DNA from: Ensifer sp. IC4062
GTDB lineage: Bacteria; Pseudomonadota; Alphaproteobacteria; Rhizobiales; Rhizobiaceae
DNA length: 47,220 nt
Assembly (NCBI RefSeq): GCF_020193575.1
Contig: NZ_JADYVD010000057.1
Span: 1 to 47,220 of the forward strand
Direction: 5' to 3'
Under the pieces are notes generated by a model that saw only the letters and a program-made list of their open reading frames with translations, did not search any database and was not told where the DNA came from. Shown piece by piece: positions 32,602 through 43,388 of this stretch (positions within the stretch are counted from its first letter, which is position 1; every line of letters starts with the position of its first letter). Made by a program: the position numbers and the translations under genes.

Positions 32602-32635
32602 CTACAGCGCCGCCCATCCAAACGGACGCCGCAAT
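32602..32635. repeat. Half copy of the CTACAGCG palindrome
   Basis: The segment CTACAGCGCCGCCCATCCAA followed by ACGGACGCC has the outer left arm and a small central hairpin of the family, but the returning CGCTGTAG arm is missing. It lies between the MarR and dipeptidase genes. Confidence 0.45.
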
Positions 32636-32719
32636 CGTGAGGTGTACAAAATCCTTCTCCGATTTCGTTTTTTCGGGGTTATGGGCTAGGTTCCGCGCGA
32701 AACGTACACAAGGATTCGC

Positions 32720-34111
32720 ATGATGGCAGACATTACCCCAGTTCTGGAGCGCGCCGACGCCAATCTTCCGAAGAGCCTCGATCGGCTCTTCGATCTCGTC
32801 CGCATCAAATCCATTTCCACCGACCCGGCATTCAAGGCGGAGTGCCACACTGCGGCCGAGTGGCTCGTAGCGGAACTGAACGCGCTCGGCTTCACTGCCT
32901 CCGTGCGCGAAACACCCGGCCACCCGATGGTGGTCGCCCACCACGTTGGCGCAAGGGCCAATGCTCCGCACGTGCTGTTCTACGGACACTACGACGTGCA
33001 GCCGGTCGACCCCTTAAACCTATGGGACGCTCCTCCCTTCGAACCGGCGATCAGGGAGATCGAGCCGGGGCGCAAGGTCATCACCGGCCGCGGCACGTCC
33101 GACGACAAAGGTCAGTTGATGACCTTCCTCGAAGCGGTGCGCGCTTACAAGGAGGTCAATGATGCGCTCCCCTGCCGAATCACCATTCTCTTCGAAGGTG
33201 AGGAGGAATCGGGCTCACCGTCGCTGAAGCCCTTTCTTGAGGCCAATGCCGCTGAACTCAAGGCCGACTATGCACTCGTCTGCGACACGAGCATGTGGGA
33301 CAGCGAGACGCCGGCAATTTCCGCTGGTCTGCGCGGTCTCGTCGGCGAGGAGATCGTCATCAAGGCGGCCGATCGCGATCTGCATTCCGGCTATTTCGGC
33401 GGCGCGGCGGCGAACCCTATCCACATCTTGACCGACATCCTTGCCGGTCTTCACGATGAGACGGGCCGCATCACGCTCGAAAACTTCTACGATGGCGTCG
33501 AGGAAACGCCCGCCCAGATCAAGGCGGCCTGGGACACGCTTGGCCAGACGGCCGAGAAGTTCCTCGGTCAGGTCGGTCTGTCGATCCCCTCGGGCGAGAA
33601 GGGGCGCTCGGTCCTCGAATTGACCTGGGCGCGCCCGACGGCGGAGGTCAACGGCATCACCGGCGGCTACACGGGCGACGGTTTCAAGACGGTGATCGCG
33701 GCGCAGGCATCGGCCAAGGTGTCGTTCCGCCTCGTCGGCAAACAGGATCCGGCCAAGATCCGCGAGGCCTTCCGCGCCTATGCCCGGTCGAAGGTGCCGG
33801 CGGATTGCTCGGTGGAGTTCCATCCCCATGGCGGCTCACCCGCGATCCACCTGCCCTATGATTCGTCCCTGCTGAACACGGCCAAGATGGCACTCTCCGA
33901 CGAATGGCCGAAACCGGCGGTCGTCATCGGCATGGGCGGCTCGATCCCCATTGTCGGCGATTTCCAGAGAATGCTCGGCATCGAATCGCTGCTCGTCGGC
34001 TTCGGTCTTTCCGACGACCGCATTCATTCGCCGAACGAGAAATACGAGCTCGCGTCCTTCCACAAGGGCATCCGCTCGTGGATTCGTATCCTCGACGCGC
34101 TGGCCGCCTGA
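32720..34111 (+). CDS. M20-family metallopeptidase (dipeptidase)
   Basis: The 463-residue protein belongs to the M20 dizinc peptidases related to carnosinase and DapE. Metal ligands appear in FYGHYDVQPVDP (His and Asp, near residue 92), the Asp bridging region GRGTSDDKGQ near 127 and LFEGEEESGSPS (catalytic Glu) near 160. The dimerisation lid domain occupies about residues 215-380 and contains the His of RDLHSGYFGGAAANP. No signal peptide is present, so it acts in the cytoplasm on dipeptides or related amides. Two starts are possible (32720 and 32723). It is followed by a rhizobial palindrome that begins 15 bases after the stop. Confidence 0.92.
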   Translation: MMADITPVLERADANLPKSLDRLFDLVRIKSISTDPAFKAECHTAAEWLVAELNALGFTASVRETPGHPMVVAHHVGARANAPHVLFYGHYDVQPVDPLNLWDAPPFEPAIREIEPGRKVITGRGTSDDKGQLMTFLEAVRAYKEVNDALPCRITILFEGEEESGSPSLKPFLEANAAELKADYALVCDTSMWDSETPAISAGLRGLVGEEIVIKAADRDLHSGYFGGAAANPIHILTDILAGLHDETGRITLENFYDGVEETPAQIKAAWDTLGQTAEKFLGQVGLSIPSGEKGRSVLELTWARPTAEVNGITGGYTGDGFKTVIAAQASAKVSFRLVGKQDPAKIREAFRAYARSKVPADCSVEFHPHGGSPAIHLPYDSSLLNTAKMALSDEWPKPAVVIGMGGSIPIVGDFQRMLGIESLLVGFGLSDDRIHSPNEKYELASFHKGIRSWIRILDALAA

Positions 34112-34125
34112 TTACCTCTCCAGTG

Positions 34126-34158
34126 CCGCTACAGCGCCGCGCAAGGACGCTGTAGCGG
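34126..34158. repeat. Compact CTACAGCG palindrome
   Basis: CCGCTACAGCG (34126-34136) and CGCTGTAGCGG (34148-34158) form a perfect 11-bp stem with a short CCGCGCAAGGA loop. It is the shortest full copy of the family in the window. It starts 15 bases after the dipeptidase stop and may work as its 3' hairpin. Confidence 0.8.
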
Positions 34159-34489
34159 CTTGCTGCGCGCCTTGGCGGAGCTTCCGCCATGGTGCACTGT
34201 GGGGCTCAAGGTGCTCGGCCGCCATGCCTTCAAATTTTGACGCCTCCGCCTTGGACCCCATTCGCCTTGCTGGATGAGCATCGGATATCCGGTATCGCTG
34301 CTTGACCTCGTGGCTGTGGGATGCTTCCCTTTTCACAAAACAATCAGAATAGGGAAATGGGCTGTTGGCTAGGTCGAGGACCGAGACATCGCGCTCCGGA
34401 CGCGGTCCTTTTGGAATCCGGGATGGCATTCTTCGCCATCCTCCTGAGTCCCCTGTCAACCTTGCCCCCGGGAACATCCTGGCGCCGGC
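34159..34489. other. Intergenic region with scattered hairpins, no gene seen
   Basis: Three small stems are visible: TGGCGGA/TCCGCCA near 34172, TTCCCT/AGGGAA spanning 34325-34356, and GGACCG/CGGTCC ending near 34419, the last followed by TTTT. The final one has the look of a weak plus-strand terminator. No coding frame with a ribosome site is convincing. A short transcript ending at the last stem is possible but I see no clear promoter. Confidence 0.35.
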
Positions 34490-35440
34490 ATGAAGAGGTT
34501 GAAAGCCTATTTTTGGCCCGCCGTCGGTCTGGCGGCGATCCTGTTTTCGGTCAATGCGCTTTACCACGAATTGCGAGGCCTTTCCGTCGATGAGTTCATC
34601 GCCAGTTTCCAGGCGATCTCGCTCGGAAGCTGGCTGCTTGCCATCGGAGCGACCCTCGTCGCCTATGCAGCACTTGCCGCCTATGACAAGCTCGCACTCG
34701 ATCATCTCGGCCACCACCACATTTCCATCTGGTTCATCACAGTCTGCTCGTTCACGACCTATGCGCTGTCGCACAATCTCGGCGCGTCGGTGTTTTCAGG
34801 CGCCGTCGTGCGCTACCGGGCCTACCGGTCGAAGGGTCTGACGGCCGGCGAGGTAGGCATCCTAGTCGCCTTCTGCTCCTTCACCTTCACGCTCGGCACA
34901 CTGACGCTTTCGGCGATCGTTCTATTGGTAAAGCCCGACATTATTGAACGCTTTGCGGAATTCCTGCCGATCGAGATGTCGCTGACCACCGGCGTCATCA
35001 TCCTCGTGCTCATCTGCCTTTATGTTCTCGGCAGCCTGATCGGCCTTCGCCCGATTCGCACGCGCTGGTTCCAGCTTCACTATCCAAGGCCCGCAATCGT
35101 CCTCAGGCAGCTAGTGATCGGGCCGGTCGAACTTCTCGGCGCCGCCGGCATCATCTATTTCGCTCTGCCGCAGGTCGGCAATCCCGGATACCTCGTCATT
35201 CTCGGCATCTTCCTCGCGTCCTTCTCAGCCGCACTGCTGTCGCACGCGCCCGGCGGCCTTGGCGTGCTGGAGCTCGTCTTCATCGCGTCGCTGCCGGAAG
35301 TTGATCCGGCCGCCGTGCTGGCGGCGCTTGCCATCTTTCGGCTGCTCTATCTCCTCGTGCCATTCGTCATGGCGCTCGTCGTCATCCTGATCTACGAGCG
35401 CTCGCGCTTTCTGGCGCAGCGAGACAGCGGCATTCCGTAG
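34490..35440 (+). CDS. Flippase-like (lysylphosphatidylglycerol synthase TM region, UPF0104/YbhN type) membrane protein
   Basis: The 316-residue protein consists of about eight hydrophobic helices, for instance LKAYFWPAVGLAAILFSVNA (residues 4-23), WLLAIGATLVAYAALAAY, VGILVAFCSFTFTLGTLTLS and the last LLYLLVPFVMALVVILIYER. Family hallmarks are the cytoplasmic VVRYRAYRSKGLTAGEVG loop and the AALLSHAPGGLGVLE motif. It equals the integral-membrane half of MprF, which flips aminoacylated lipids, but the soluble aminoacyl-transferase half is missing. It is therefore a stand-alone lipid-transport domain with unknown substrate. In some rhizobia LPG synthesis helps acid tolerance, but this protein alone cannot make LPG. 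Confidence 0.87.
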   Translation: MKRLKAYFWPAVGLAAILFSVNALYHELRGLSVDEFIASFQAISLGSWLLAIGATLVAYAALAAYDKLALDHLGHHHISIWFITVCSFTTYALSHNLGASVFSGAVVRYRAYRSKGLTAGEVGILVAFCSFTFTLGTLTLSAIVLLVKPDIIERFAEFLPIEMSLTTGVIILVLICLYVLGSLIGLRPIRTRWFQLHYPRPAIVLRQLVIGPVELLGAAGIIYFALPQVGNPGYLVILGIFLASFSAALLSHAPGGLGVLELVFIASLPEVDPAAVLAALAIFRLLYLLVPFVMALVVILIYERSRFLAQRDSGIP

Positions 35441-35490
35441 CCAGGCAATTTTCTCCTTGAGTCATTGGTCTTGCGCCCTGTAGCGAGCCG

Positions 35491-35982
35491 TCAGGGCACG
35501 TCGCAGACGGCGGGTATTGCCTGCTCGATCGGCCCCTCTACCTCCTTGAGCCGCGCCGCCTCGATCTGATAGGGCGTGAAGGGCGGCGCCTGCTGCGCCG
35601 GATTGATGATTCGGGCAACATAGCAGCCGGCAAACAGGCGAATTTTTTGAGGCTGCTCGACGGATTTGACCGCAACGGGAATGGCGGCATAGACGCTGCC
35701 GGCAGCGCCTTCGGTCGTCACCTTTCCGATCCTCACCTCGACGGAAACGGTATTCGCATAGCCGCGCGAGAAATCCGCAAAGCCGCCGACCGGCTGCTTT
35801 TCGGCGAAATAGCCATAGGCACGGGCATATTCCTTGCGGTTGATCGCATTGTAGAGCGAACGCACGAGCGCGGCGCCATCGGAGCGATCATCGATATAGG
35901 CGAGCGCCTCCTCGGCCGAGGCTTCGGTCTTCGCCACCACGAGTGCCGCAAATGCTATCGCTGCTTTCAAACAAACCTTCAT
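35491..35982 (-). CDS. Small secreted hypothetical protein
   Basis: The 163-residue protein starts at 35982, after a good GGAGAAGG site on the minus strand; an upstream in-frame start at 36012 is less likely. A signal peptide (MKVCLKAAIAFAALVVAKTE, then ASA cleavage) directs it to the periplasm. The mature part (AALVRSLYNAINRKEYARAY, then GYFAEKQPVGGFADFSRGYA) resembles small NTF2-like or DUF-type folds, followed by a single Cys in FAGCYVARII and another near the end. I do not recognise a named family. It is 86 bp downstream of the EamA transporter gene on the same strand and may be cotranscribed. Confidence 0.75.
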   Translation of the reverse strand: MKVCLKAAIAFAALVVAKTEASAEEALAYIDDRSDGAALVRSLYNAINRKEYARAYGYFAEKQPVGGFADFSRGYANTVSVEVRIGKVTTEGAAGSVYAAIPVAVKSVEQPQKIRLFAGCYVARIINPAQQAPPFTPYQIEAARLKEVEGPIEQAIPAVCDVP

Positions 35983-36068
35983 CACCTTCTCCTTCACCGG
36001 ACCCCTATTCAAGACCCGGCAAGTGGCAGCCAGAAGGCAATGCAGGTTTTGCCTGATGGCGATGGCCG

Positions 36069-36959
36069 CTACATCGGCGGCAGGCCGGCCTTGCGCCTTG
36101 CAACGACATGCTCGCGCCAGACCGTGAAGATGCCGGCAGCAACCACGAGGACGGATCCCAGAACCATGTTCGCCGTCAGCGTCTCGCCGAAGATGGTGAC
36201 GCCCATTATCGAAGCGAAGACGAGTTGCAGATAGGTGAGCGGCTGGACGGCGACGGCATCGAGCAAGTCATAGGCGCGAATCAGGAAATAGTGGCTGGAG
36301 GTCCCAGTGATGCAGAGCAGCAGCATCCAGCCCCAATCGGTCGGCGCCAGCGCCGTCCAGAAGAACGGCCCGACGAGGCTGATCGCAACCGCGCCAACGA
36401 TGCCGGTGTAGAAGAAGCTGGTCATAGCCGAATCGCCGCCACGGCTGACCAATCGCGTTGCGATGATGTAGATGGAAAACATCAGCGCCGCCGAGAGCGG
36501 CAGCAGAAAGCTCATGTCAAATGTCCCCTGCTGCGGTTTCAGAATCAGGAGCACGCCGACAAGACCCGCCGAAATTGCCACCCAGCGCCGCCATCCGACC
36601 CGCTCGCCAAGGAGCGGCATTGATAGGAGTGCAACGAAGAGCGGGGTGGCCGCCAGGATCGCCTGCGAATGCGCCAGGCCAACGATCGTGAAAGCGGTGA
36701 TGACGAGAACGATCTGCGCCGGCAACAGCACGCCGCGCAGCACCTGCAGCGCAGGCCGCTTCGTCACAGTCGTCGCCTTGAGCCCGCCCGGCGCCCGCGC
36801 CGCCAGCGCTGCAGCGAATGCGGCAAAGGCCCAATAGCGGATCATCGACACGACGACTGGCGGATAGATGGCGCCAAGATGCTTGGAAATGCCGTCCTGG
36901 ATCGCGAAGATGACGATCGCAAGGAGCGCGAAAACGTAGCCGTTTGCCCTGGATTTCAT
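36069..36959 (-). CDS. DMT-superfamily transporter (EamA domains)
   Basis: The 296-residue protein has ten predicted helices formed by two EamA repeats. The first begins VFALLAIVIFAIQDGISKHL (residues 9-28), and the second ends GSVLVVAAGIFTVWREHVVA. The characteristic internal motif LLGERVGWRRWVAISAGLVG closes the first repeat and IFGETLTANMVLGSVLVVAA the second. Such permeases export or import small metabolites, amino acids or nucleotide sugars, and the substrate is not predictable. The start at 36959 lies 66 bp downstream of the terminator of the minus-strand sRNA at 37025-37165. That terminator would insulate this gene from the sRNA promoter. Confidence 0.88.
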   Translation of the reverse strand: MKSRANGYVFALLAIVIFAIQDGISKHLGAIYPPVVVSMIRYWAFAAFAAALAARAPGGLKATTVTKRPALQVLRGVLLPAQIVLVITAFTIVGLAHSQAILAATPLFVALLSMPLLGERVGWRRWVAISAGLVGVLLILKPQQGTFDMSFLLPLSAALMFSIYIIATRLVSRGGDSAMTSFFYTGIVGAVAISLVGPFFWTALAPTDWGWMLLLCITGTSSHYFLIRAYDLLDAVAVQPLTYLQLVFASIMGVTIFGETLTANMVLGSVLVVAAGIFTVWREHVVARRKAGLPPM

Positions 36960-37024
36960 AATGAGCCTGATATACCGGCGCCGGGCGGGGAGCCATGGCT
37001 TTTTCGGTGTGCGGTCGGCTGATA

Positions 37025-37165
37025 CAAAAAGACCCCGAGCCGGGAGGAGGAGGCTCGGGGTCCTTGAACTCGATCGGTTCCTGGGAGGAGGAGTGAAACC
37101 GATCCATGATCGGGCGCCGCGGGAGGAGGTGCAGCGCTTCGATGAGTTGAAGATAAATCATTTCG
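37025..37165 (-). ncRNA. Anti-Shine-Dalgarno small RNA, alpha-r14 / cuckoo type
   Basis: Read on the minus strand, three hairpins each show a CCTCCTCCC loop. Hairpin 1 is GCGCTGC (37137-37131) / GCGGCGC (37120-37114) around ACCTCCTCCC. Hairpin 2 is GATCGGTT / AACCGATC (37104-37072) around TCACTCCTCCTCCCAGG. Hairpin 3 is a perfect 11-bp stem GACCCCGAGCC / GGCTCGGGGTC (37062-37031) around TCCTCCTCCC and is followed by TTTTT, so it is also the terminator. A TTGCTG-N17-TATTAA promoter is visible near 37172-37200 on the minus strand, which puts the 5' end near 37165. Repeated loops complementary to ribosome sites define the cuckoo/suhB RNA class. Such RNAs are thought to base-pair with translation starts. 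Confidence 0.85.
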
Positions 37166-37199
37166 GCTGATTTAATACCGCTAATGCTGCAATGCAGCA

Positions 37200-37448
37200 A
37201 TGCATTTAACGCAGAGCAAAATGGTGAGGCGTTGGACCCGAATTTGTTCCGCGTGAATTAGTATGCTCCGGCAGTCAAAACAACCGGAACTCATTGATCG
37301 GCAACTCTTAACTCCCCCTTAAATTGCCGCATTTAGACTGCAACGCATCGGCACATGCGGACAGGCGAGCTCCGCACGACAGCAATGGCGCCGCCGGGAA
37401 TCGCTGAAGCGATGAAGGTCGGGCTTCAAAGGGATAGTTCCTTCCGGC
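37200..37448. other. AT-rich intergenic region before the PBP gene
   Basis: The segment holds the divergent promoters of the minus-strand sRNA and, presumably, of the PBP gene. No confident -35/-10 pair was found for the PBP gene. No repeats of the rhizobial families are present. Confidence 0.35.
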
Positions 37449-39683
37449 ATGGCAGCACGCGGCAAATCAGGACAACGGATCGAACCTTCCTTCGGCGGCG
37501 GCGACAACGATGACGGCGATTTGCGCGTCGAGGCGAGCGATCGCGTGAGCGGAGGCGCCCGCCGGCCCGCCCGCGGCAAATCCGACGCCGGCAAGCGAAA
37601 GAACCGCGGCAAGCGCGGCAGCCAGCGCGGCTCCGGTAGCGGCGGCGGCCTTTTCGGGCTTGCCCGCAGGCTCGCCTACTGGTGCATCGTGCTCGGCATA
37701 TGGGGCGCGATCGGTGCTGGCGGCCTGGTGCTCTACTACGGCGCGCGGATGCCGAGTGCGACCAGCTGGTCGATTCCCGACCGGCCGCCGAATGTCAAAA
37801 TCCTTTCGGTCAGCGGCGATATCATCGCCAATCGCGGCGCTACGGGCGGCGAGGCGCTATCGCTCGAAAACATGTCGCCCTACATCCCGCAAGCGGTGAT
37901 CGCCATCGAAGATCGGCGGTTCTATTCGCATTTCGGCGTCGATCCGCTCGGGCTTGCCCGCGCCATGCTGACCAATCTGATGAGCGGTCGCATGGTTCAG
38001 GGCGGCTCGACCTTGACGCAGCAGCTCGCCAAGAACCTGTTCCTCTCCCCCGAGCGCACGCTGGAGCGCAAGGTGCAGGAGGTGCTGCTCGCCTTCTGGC
38101 TCGAGCAGAAATACTCCAAGGACCAAATTCTGGCGATGTATCTCAACCGCGTGTTCTTCGGCTCCAACGCCTATGGCGTCGAGGCGGCGTCGCGGCGCTA
38201 CTTCAACAAGTCGGCGCGCGACGTCAATCTCGGCGAGGCGGCCGTGCTCGCGGGGCTGCTCAAGGCTCCTTCCCGCCTCTCCCCGGCGCGTGACCCTGAA
38301 GCCGCCGAGGAGCGCGCGCAGGTGGTGCTCGGCGCGATGCGCGAGGAGGGCTTCATCACCGACGCCGAGATCAAGACGGCAATGTCGCAGACCCCGACCA
38401 GGGCCAAGAGCTTCTGGTCGGGTGCCGAGCACTATGTCGCCGACATGGTCATGGACCAGCTTCCCGGCATGATTGGTGAAATTAACCAGGACCTGGTGAT
38501 CGACACGACGATCGACCTGACGCTCGAGAAAAAAGCCGAGGAAGCCATTTCCGCGACGCTCGATGCCGAGGGCGGGAAACTCAACGCCTCGCAAGCCGCT
38601 CTCGTGTCGATTGACGGCACCGGCGCCATCAGGGCGTTGGTCGGCGGCCGCGACTATGCCGAAAGCCAGTTCGACCGCGCCTCCAAGGCCAAGCGCCAGC
38701 CGGGCTCTGCCTTCAAGCCCTTCGTCTATGCGGCAGCGCTCGAAATCGGCCGCACGCCGATGTCGGTCCGAAACGACGCGCCGGTCAGGATCGGCAACTG
38801 GACGCCGGAAAACTACGACCAGAAATACCGCGGCGAGGTCACGCTCGCCGACGCGCTTGCCAATTCGCTGAACACGATCGCGGCCGAGCTCGTGATGGAG
38901 GTGGGGCCGCAGAATGTGGTCAAGCTCGCGCATCGGCTCGGAATCGATTCGGAGATGCAGGCGAACGCGTCGATTGCGCTCGGGACGTCGGAAGTGACTC
39001 TCGTGGAGCTCACCTCCTCCTATGCACCCTTCATGAATGGCGGCTTCAAGGCGACGCCGCACGTCATCCGCCGCATCTCCACCGCCGACGGCACCGTGCT
39101 CTACGAGAATACCTACGACAATCCTCCGCGCGTCCTCGATCCGGCGATCGTCAGCGAGATGAACCAGATGATGGTGCGCGTGCTGACGGACGGCACCGGC
39201 AAAAAGGCGCGGCTGCCCGGCTGGGAGGCGGCCGGCAAGACGGGCACGACGCAATCCTTCCGCGACGCGCTCTTCGTCGGCTACACGTCGAACCTGACGA
39301 CCGGCGTCTGGTTCGGCAATGACGACGGCAAGTCGATGAAGAAGGTCACCGGTGGCGGGCTTCCCGCCAAGGCTTGGCATGATTTTATGACCGCCGCCCA
39401 CGAGGGCTTGTCGCCGTCGCCGCTGTTCGGGACAACCGGCGTGCAGCCTGTGTTCGACAGCCCCGACCCGGTCGCCGGCGCCGGCGCCCTGCCCGACGGG
39501 TTTGCGACCGCCGATCCCGACGCGGTTCCCGAACCGCCGGCAAGCGTGGACGGTACGGCCGCCATCGAAGAGGTGCGACCCGCCAACCAAGAGAGCGCCG
39601 GGCCCATTCCGCCCGCAGGTGTCGGCGAGACAACTGGCGCAACCCGCCGGACAACGCTTTTCGACCTGTTGACCGGCGGTTGA
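37449..39683 (+). CDS. Class A penicillin-binding protein (bifunctional transglycosylase/transpeptidase)
   Basis: The 744-residue enzyme polymerises and cross-links peptidoglycan. A long basic cytoplasmic tail (residues 1-70, rich in Arg, Lys and Gly) precedes one membrane anchor (about 75-97). The GT51 glycosyltransferase domain follows with catalytic Glu154 in AIEDRRFYSHFGVD and GGSTLTQQLAKNLF near 186. The transpeptidase has Ser420-xx-Lys423 (GSAFKPF), SLN at 473-475 and KTG at 597-599 (GKTGTTQ). The C-terminal tail is Pro/Ala-rich (about 660-740) and probably disordered. The ATG at 37449 has a weak site AAAGGGA spaced a little far; no better start exists. It stands alone between an sRNA and dnaK. 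Confidence 0.94.
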   Translation: MAARGKSGQRIEPSFGGGDNDDGDLRVEASDRVSGGARRPARGKSDAGKRKNRGKRGSQRGSGSGGGLFGLARRLAYWCIVLGIWGAIGAGGLVLYYGARMPSATSWSIPDRPPNVKILSVSGDIIANRGATGGEALSLENMSPYIPQAVIAIEDRRFYSHFGVDPLGLARAMLTNLMSGRMVQGGSTLTQQLAKNLFLSPERTLERKVQEVLLAFWLEQKYSKDQILAMYLNRVFFGSNAYGVEAASRRYFNKSARDVNLGEAAVLAGLLKAPSRLSPARDPEAAEERAQVVLGAMREEGFITDAEIKTAMSQTPTRAKSFWSGAEHYVADMVMDQLPGMIGEINQDLVIDTTIDLTLEKKAEEAISATLDAEGGKLNASQAALVSIDGTGAIRALVGGRDYAESQFDRASKAKRQPGSAFKPFVYAAALEIGRTPMSVRNDAPVRIGNWTPENYDQKYRGEVTLADALANSLNTIAAELVMEVGPQNVVKLAHRLGIDSEMQANASIALGTSEVTLVELTSSYAPFMNGGFKATPHVIRRISTADGTVLYENTYDNPPRVLDPAIVSEMNQMMVRVLTDGTGKKARLPGWEAAGKTGTTQSFRDALFVGYTSNLTTGVWFGNDDGKSMKKVTGGGLPAKAWHDFMTAAHEGLSPSPLFGTTGVQPVFDSPDPVAGAGALPDGFATADPDAVPEPPASVDGTAAIEEVRPANQESAGPIPPAGVGETTGATRRTTLFDLLTGG

Positions 39684-39804
39684 GCCGTCGCGCCGACCGT
39701 ATCTTTCGGCTGGATTCGCCGACGGCGTCGAGGTGCCGTGCCGATATCGCTTCGTCCTGCTACCAAGACCGCTTGCTTTTGCCCCTGATCCCCCCGCAGA
39801 ATGC

Positions 39805-39836
39805 CTTGCAGTCCGAAACGCCGGTCCTTATATACG
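39805..39836 (+). promoter_or_regulatory. RpoH (sigma-32 type) heat-shock promoter of dnaK
   Basis: CTTG at 39805-39808 and CTTATATACG at 39827-39836 are separated by 18 bases. They match the alphaproteobacterial RpoH pattern CTTG-N17/18-CyTATnTnnG at every specified base. The site lies about 110 bp upstream of the dnaK start, so transcription would begin near 39843 with a leader of about 100 bases. Confidence 0.82.
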
Positions 39837-39945
39837 CCGCATCGACGTAGCCTCGGCTGCGATGAAATCTAAAGACCATCCCGTTAGGGGCTGTCCCACG
39901 AATGCCTGACCGGGTTCCGACAGTCCGCTGCAAGGAGAGAACGAC

Positions 39946-41868
<1,923 letters not shown>

Positions 41869-41895
41869 AGCCTCTTTCGATCGTTACATCAAAGG

Positions 41896-41921
41896 AGCCC
41901 GGGAGCGATCCCGGGCTTTTT
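41896..41921 (+). terminator. Rho-independent terminator between dnaK and dnaJ
   Basis: A perfect 9-bp stem AGCCCGGGA (41896-41904) / TCCCGGGCT (41909-41917) with a 4-base GCGA loop is followed by TTTTC. It begins 27 bases after the dnaK stop. Confidence 0.9.
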
Positions 41922-42135
41922 CATGCCGGTGCGAACGCCGGCATGCGATGGGTCGGATGCCGGCGACGGCGCAACAGGCCGCACGAGCGCCATTTTTCGA
42001 CAAAAAACCACGCGTACCCCGAGTTGGCTATGGTATCGCGCTTCAAGGTTTACTAAATCCTGTGGCAAGATAATCAGGCAGCAGCCGCCGGATCCCCGCG
42101 CTGGCACGCCTTGTCAATGGGACATTCTTTGAAGC

Positions 42136-43278
42136 ATGAAACGTGATCTTTACGAAACGCTCGGCGTTGCAAGAAGTGCGGATGAGAAGGAGCTGAAAAG
42201 CGCCTTCCGCAAACTGGCGATGAAATATCACCCGGACAAGAACCCGGGCGACGCTGAAGCGGAGAAATCTTTCAAAGAGATCAACGAGGCCTATGAGACA
42301 CTGAAGGACCCGCAGAAGCGCGCGGCCTACGACCGCTACGGTCACGCTGCATTCGAGCAGGGCGGCATGGGCGGCGGCTTCGGCAACGGATTTGCGGGCG
42401 GCGGTGCCGGCGGCTTCTCCGACATCTTCGAGGACATCTTCGGCGAGATGATGGGCGGCGGTCGCCAGCGCCGCTCCTCCGGCGGGCGCGAGCGCGGCGC
42501 CGATCTTCGCTACAACATGGAAATCTCGCTCGAAGAGGCCTATTCCGGCAAGACGGCGCAGATCCGCGTGCCGACGTCGATCACCTGCGACGTCTGCAGC
42601 GGCAGCGGCGCCAAGCCGGGCACGAGCCCGAAGACCTGCGCGACCTGTCAGGGCTCCGGTCGCGTGCGCGCAGCGCAAGGCTTCTTCTCGATCGAGCGCA
42701 CCTGCCCGACCTGCGGCGGCCGCGGTCAGACGATCACCGATCCCTGCACCAAATGCCACGGCCAGGGCCGGGTCATGGAGGAGCGCACGCTTTCGGTCAA
42801 TATTCCGGCCGGTATCGAGGACGGGACGCGCATTCGCCTCTCCGGCGAAGGGGAGGCGGGTCTTCGTGGCGGCCCGGCGGGCGACCTCTACATTTTTCTC
42901 TCGGTCAAGCCGCACGAATTCTACCAGCGCGACGGCGCCGACCTTTATTGCAGCGTGCCTATCTCGATGACGACGGCAGCGCTCGGCGGCAAATTCGACG
43001 TTGCGACACTCGACGGGACCAAGTCGCGCGTCACCGTGCCGGAAGGCACGCAGGCCGGCAAGCAGTTCCGCCTGAAGGGCAAGGGCATGCCGGTGCTGCG
43101 CTCCAGCCAGAGCGGCGACCTCTACATCCAGATCCAGATCGAGACGCCGCAGAAATTGACCAAGCGGCAGCGCGAGCTTTTGCAGGAGTTCGAGCAGATT
43201 TCGTCCAAGGAGAACAATCCGGAGTCGACGGGCTTCTTCGCCCGGATGAAGGATTTCTTCGACACGCTCAGCGACTGA
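42136..43278 (+). CDS. dnaJ: Co-chaperone protein DnaJ (Hsp40)
   Basis: The 380-residue protein stimulates DnaK ATPase activity. The J domain has the HPD triplet (KYHPDKNPGD, about residue 33). A Gly/Phe-rich linker (residues 75-115) is followed by the zinc domain with four CxxCxGxG repeats (CDVCSGSG, CATCQGSG, CPTCGGRG, CTKCHGQG, about residues 150-215) and the C-terminal substrate domain. It starts 268 bp downstream of dnaK, beyond a strong terminator, so it needs its own promoter or read-through. No RpoH-type promoter was recognised in the gap, but the AT-rich segment near 42010-42060 is the likely location. Confidence 0.97.
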   Translation: MKRDLYETLGVARSADEKELKSAFRKLAMKYHPDKNPGDAEAEKSFKEINEAYETLKDPQKRAAYDRYGHAAFEQGGMGGGFGNGFAGGGAGGFSDIFEDIFGEMMGGGRQRRSSGGRERGADLRYNMEISLEEAYSGKTAQIRVPTSITCDVCSGSGAKPGTSPKTCATCQGSGRVRAAQGFFSIERTCPTCGGRGQTITDPCTKCHGQGRVMEERTLSVNIPAGIEDGTRIRLSGEGEAGLRGGPAGDLYIFLSVKPHEFYQRDGADLYCSVPISMTTAALGGKFDVATLDGTKSRVTVPEGTQAGKQFRLKGKGMPVLRSSQSGDLYIQIQIETPQKLTKRQRELLQEFEQISSKENNPESTGFFARMKDFFDTLSD

Positions 43279-43388
43279 AAGAGGGATCGAACGCGACGTA
43301 GTTGCAAAGCTCCGCCGTTCGCGACCGAAGATTTTTGGGGCGTTTCGCAGTCTCGTTGGGACAGCGGAACGCCCAATTCTATGTAGCC

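Noticed and set aside
37857..39590. 577-residue open frame opposite the PBP gene
   Set aside because: Low-complexity Arg/His/Gly composition and total overlap with a gene having all catalytic motifs.
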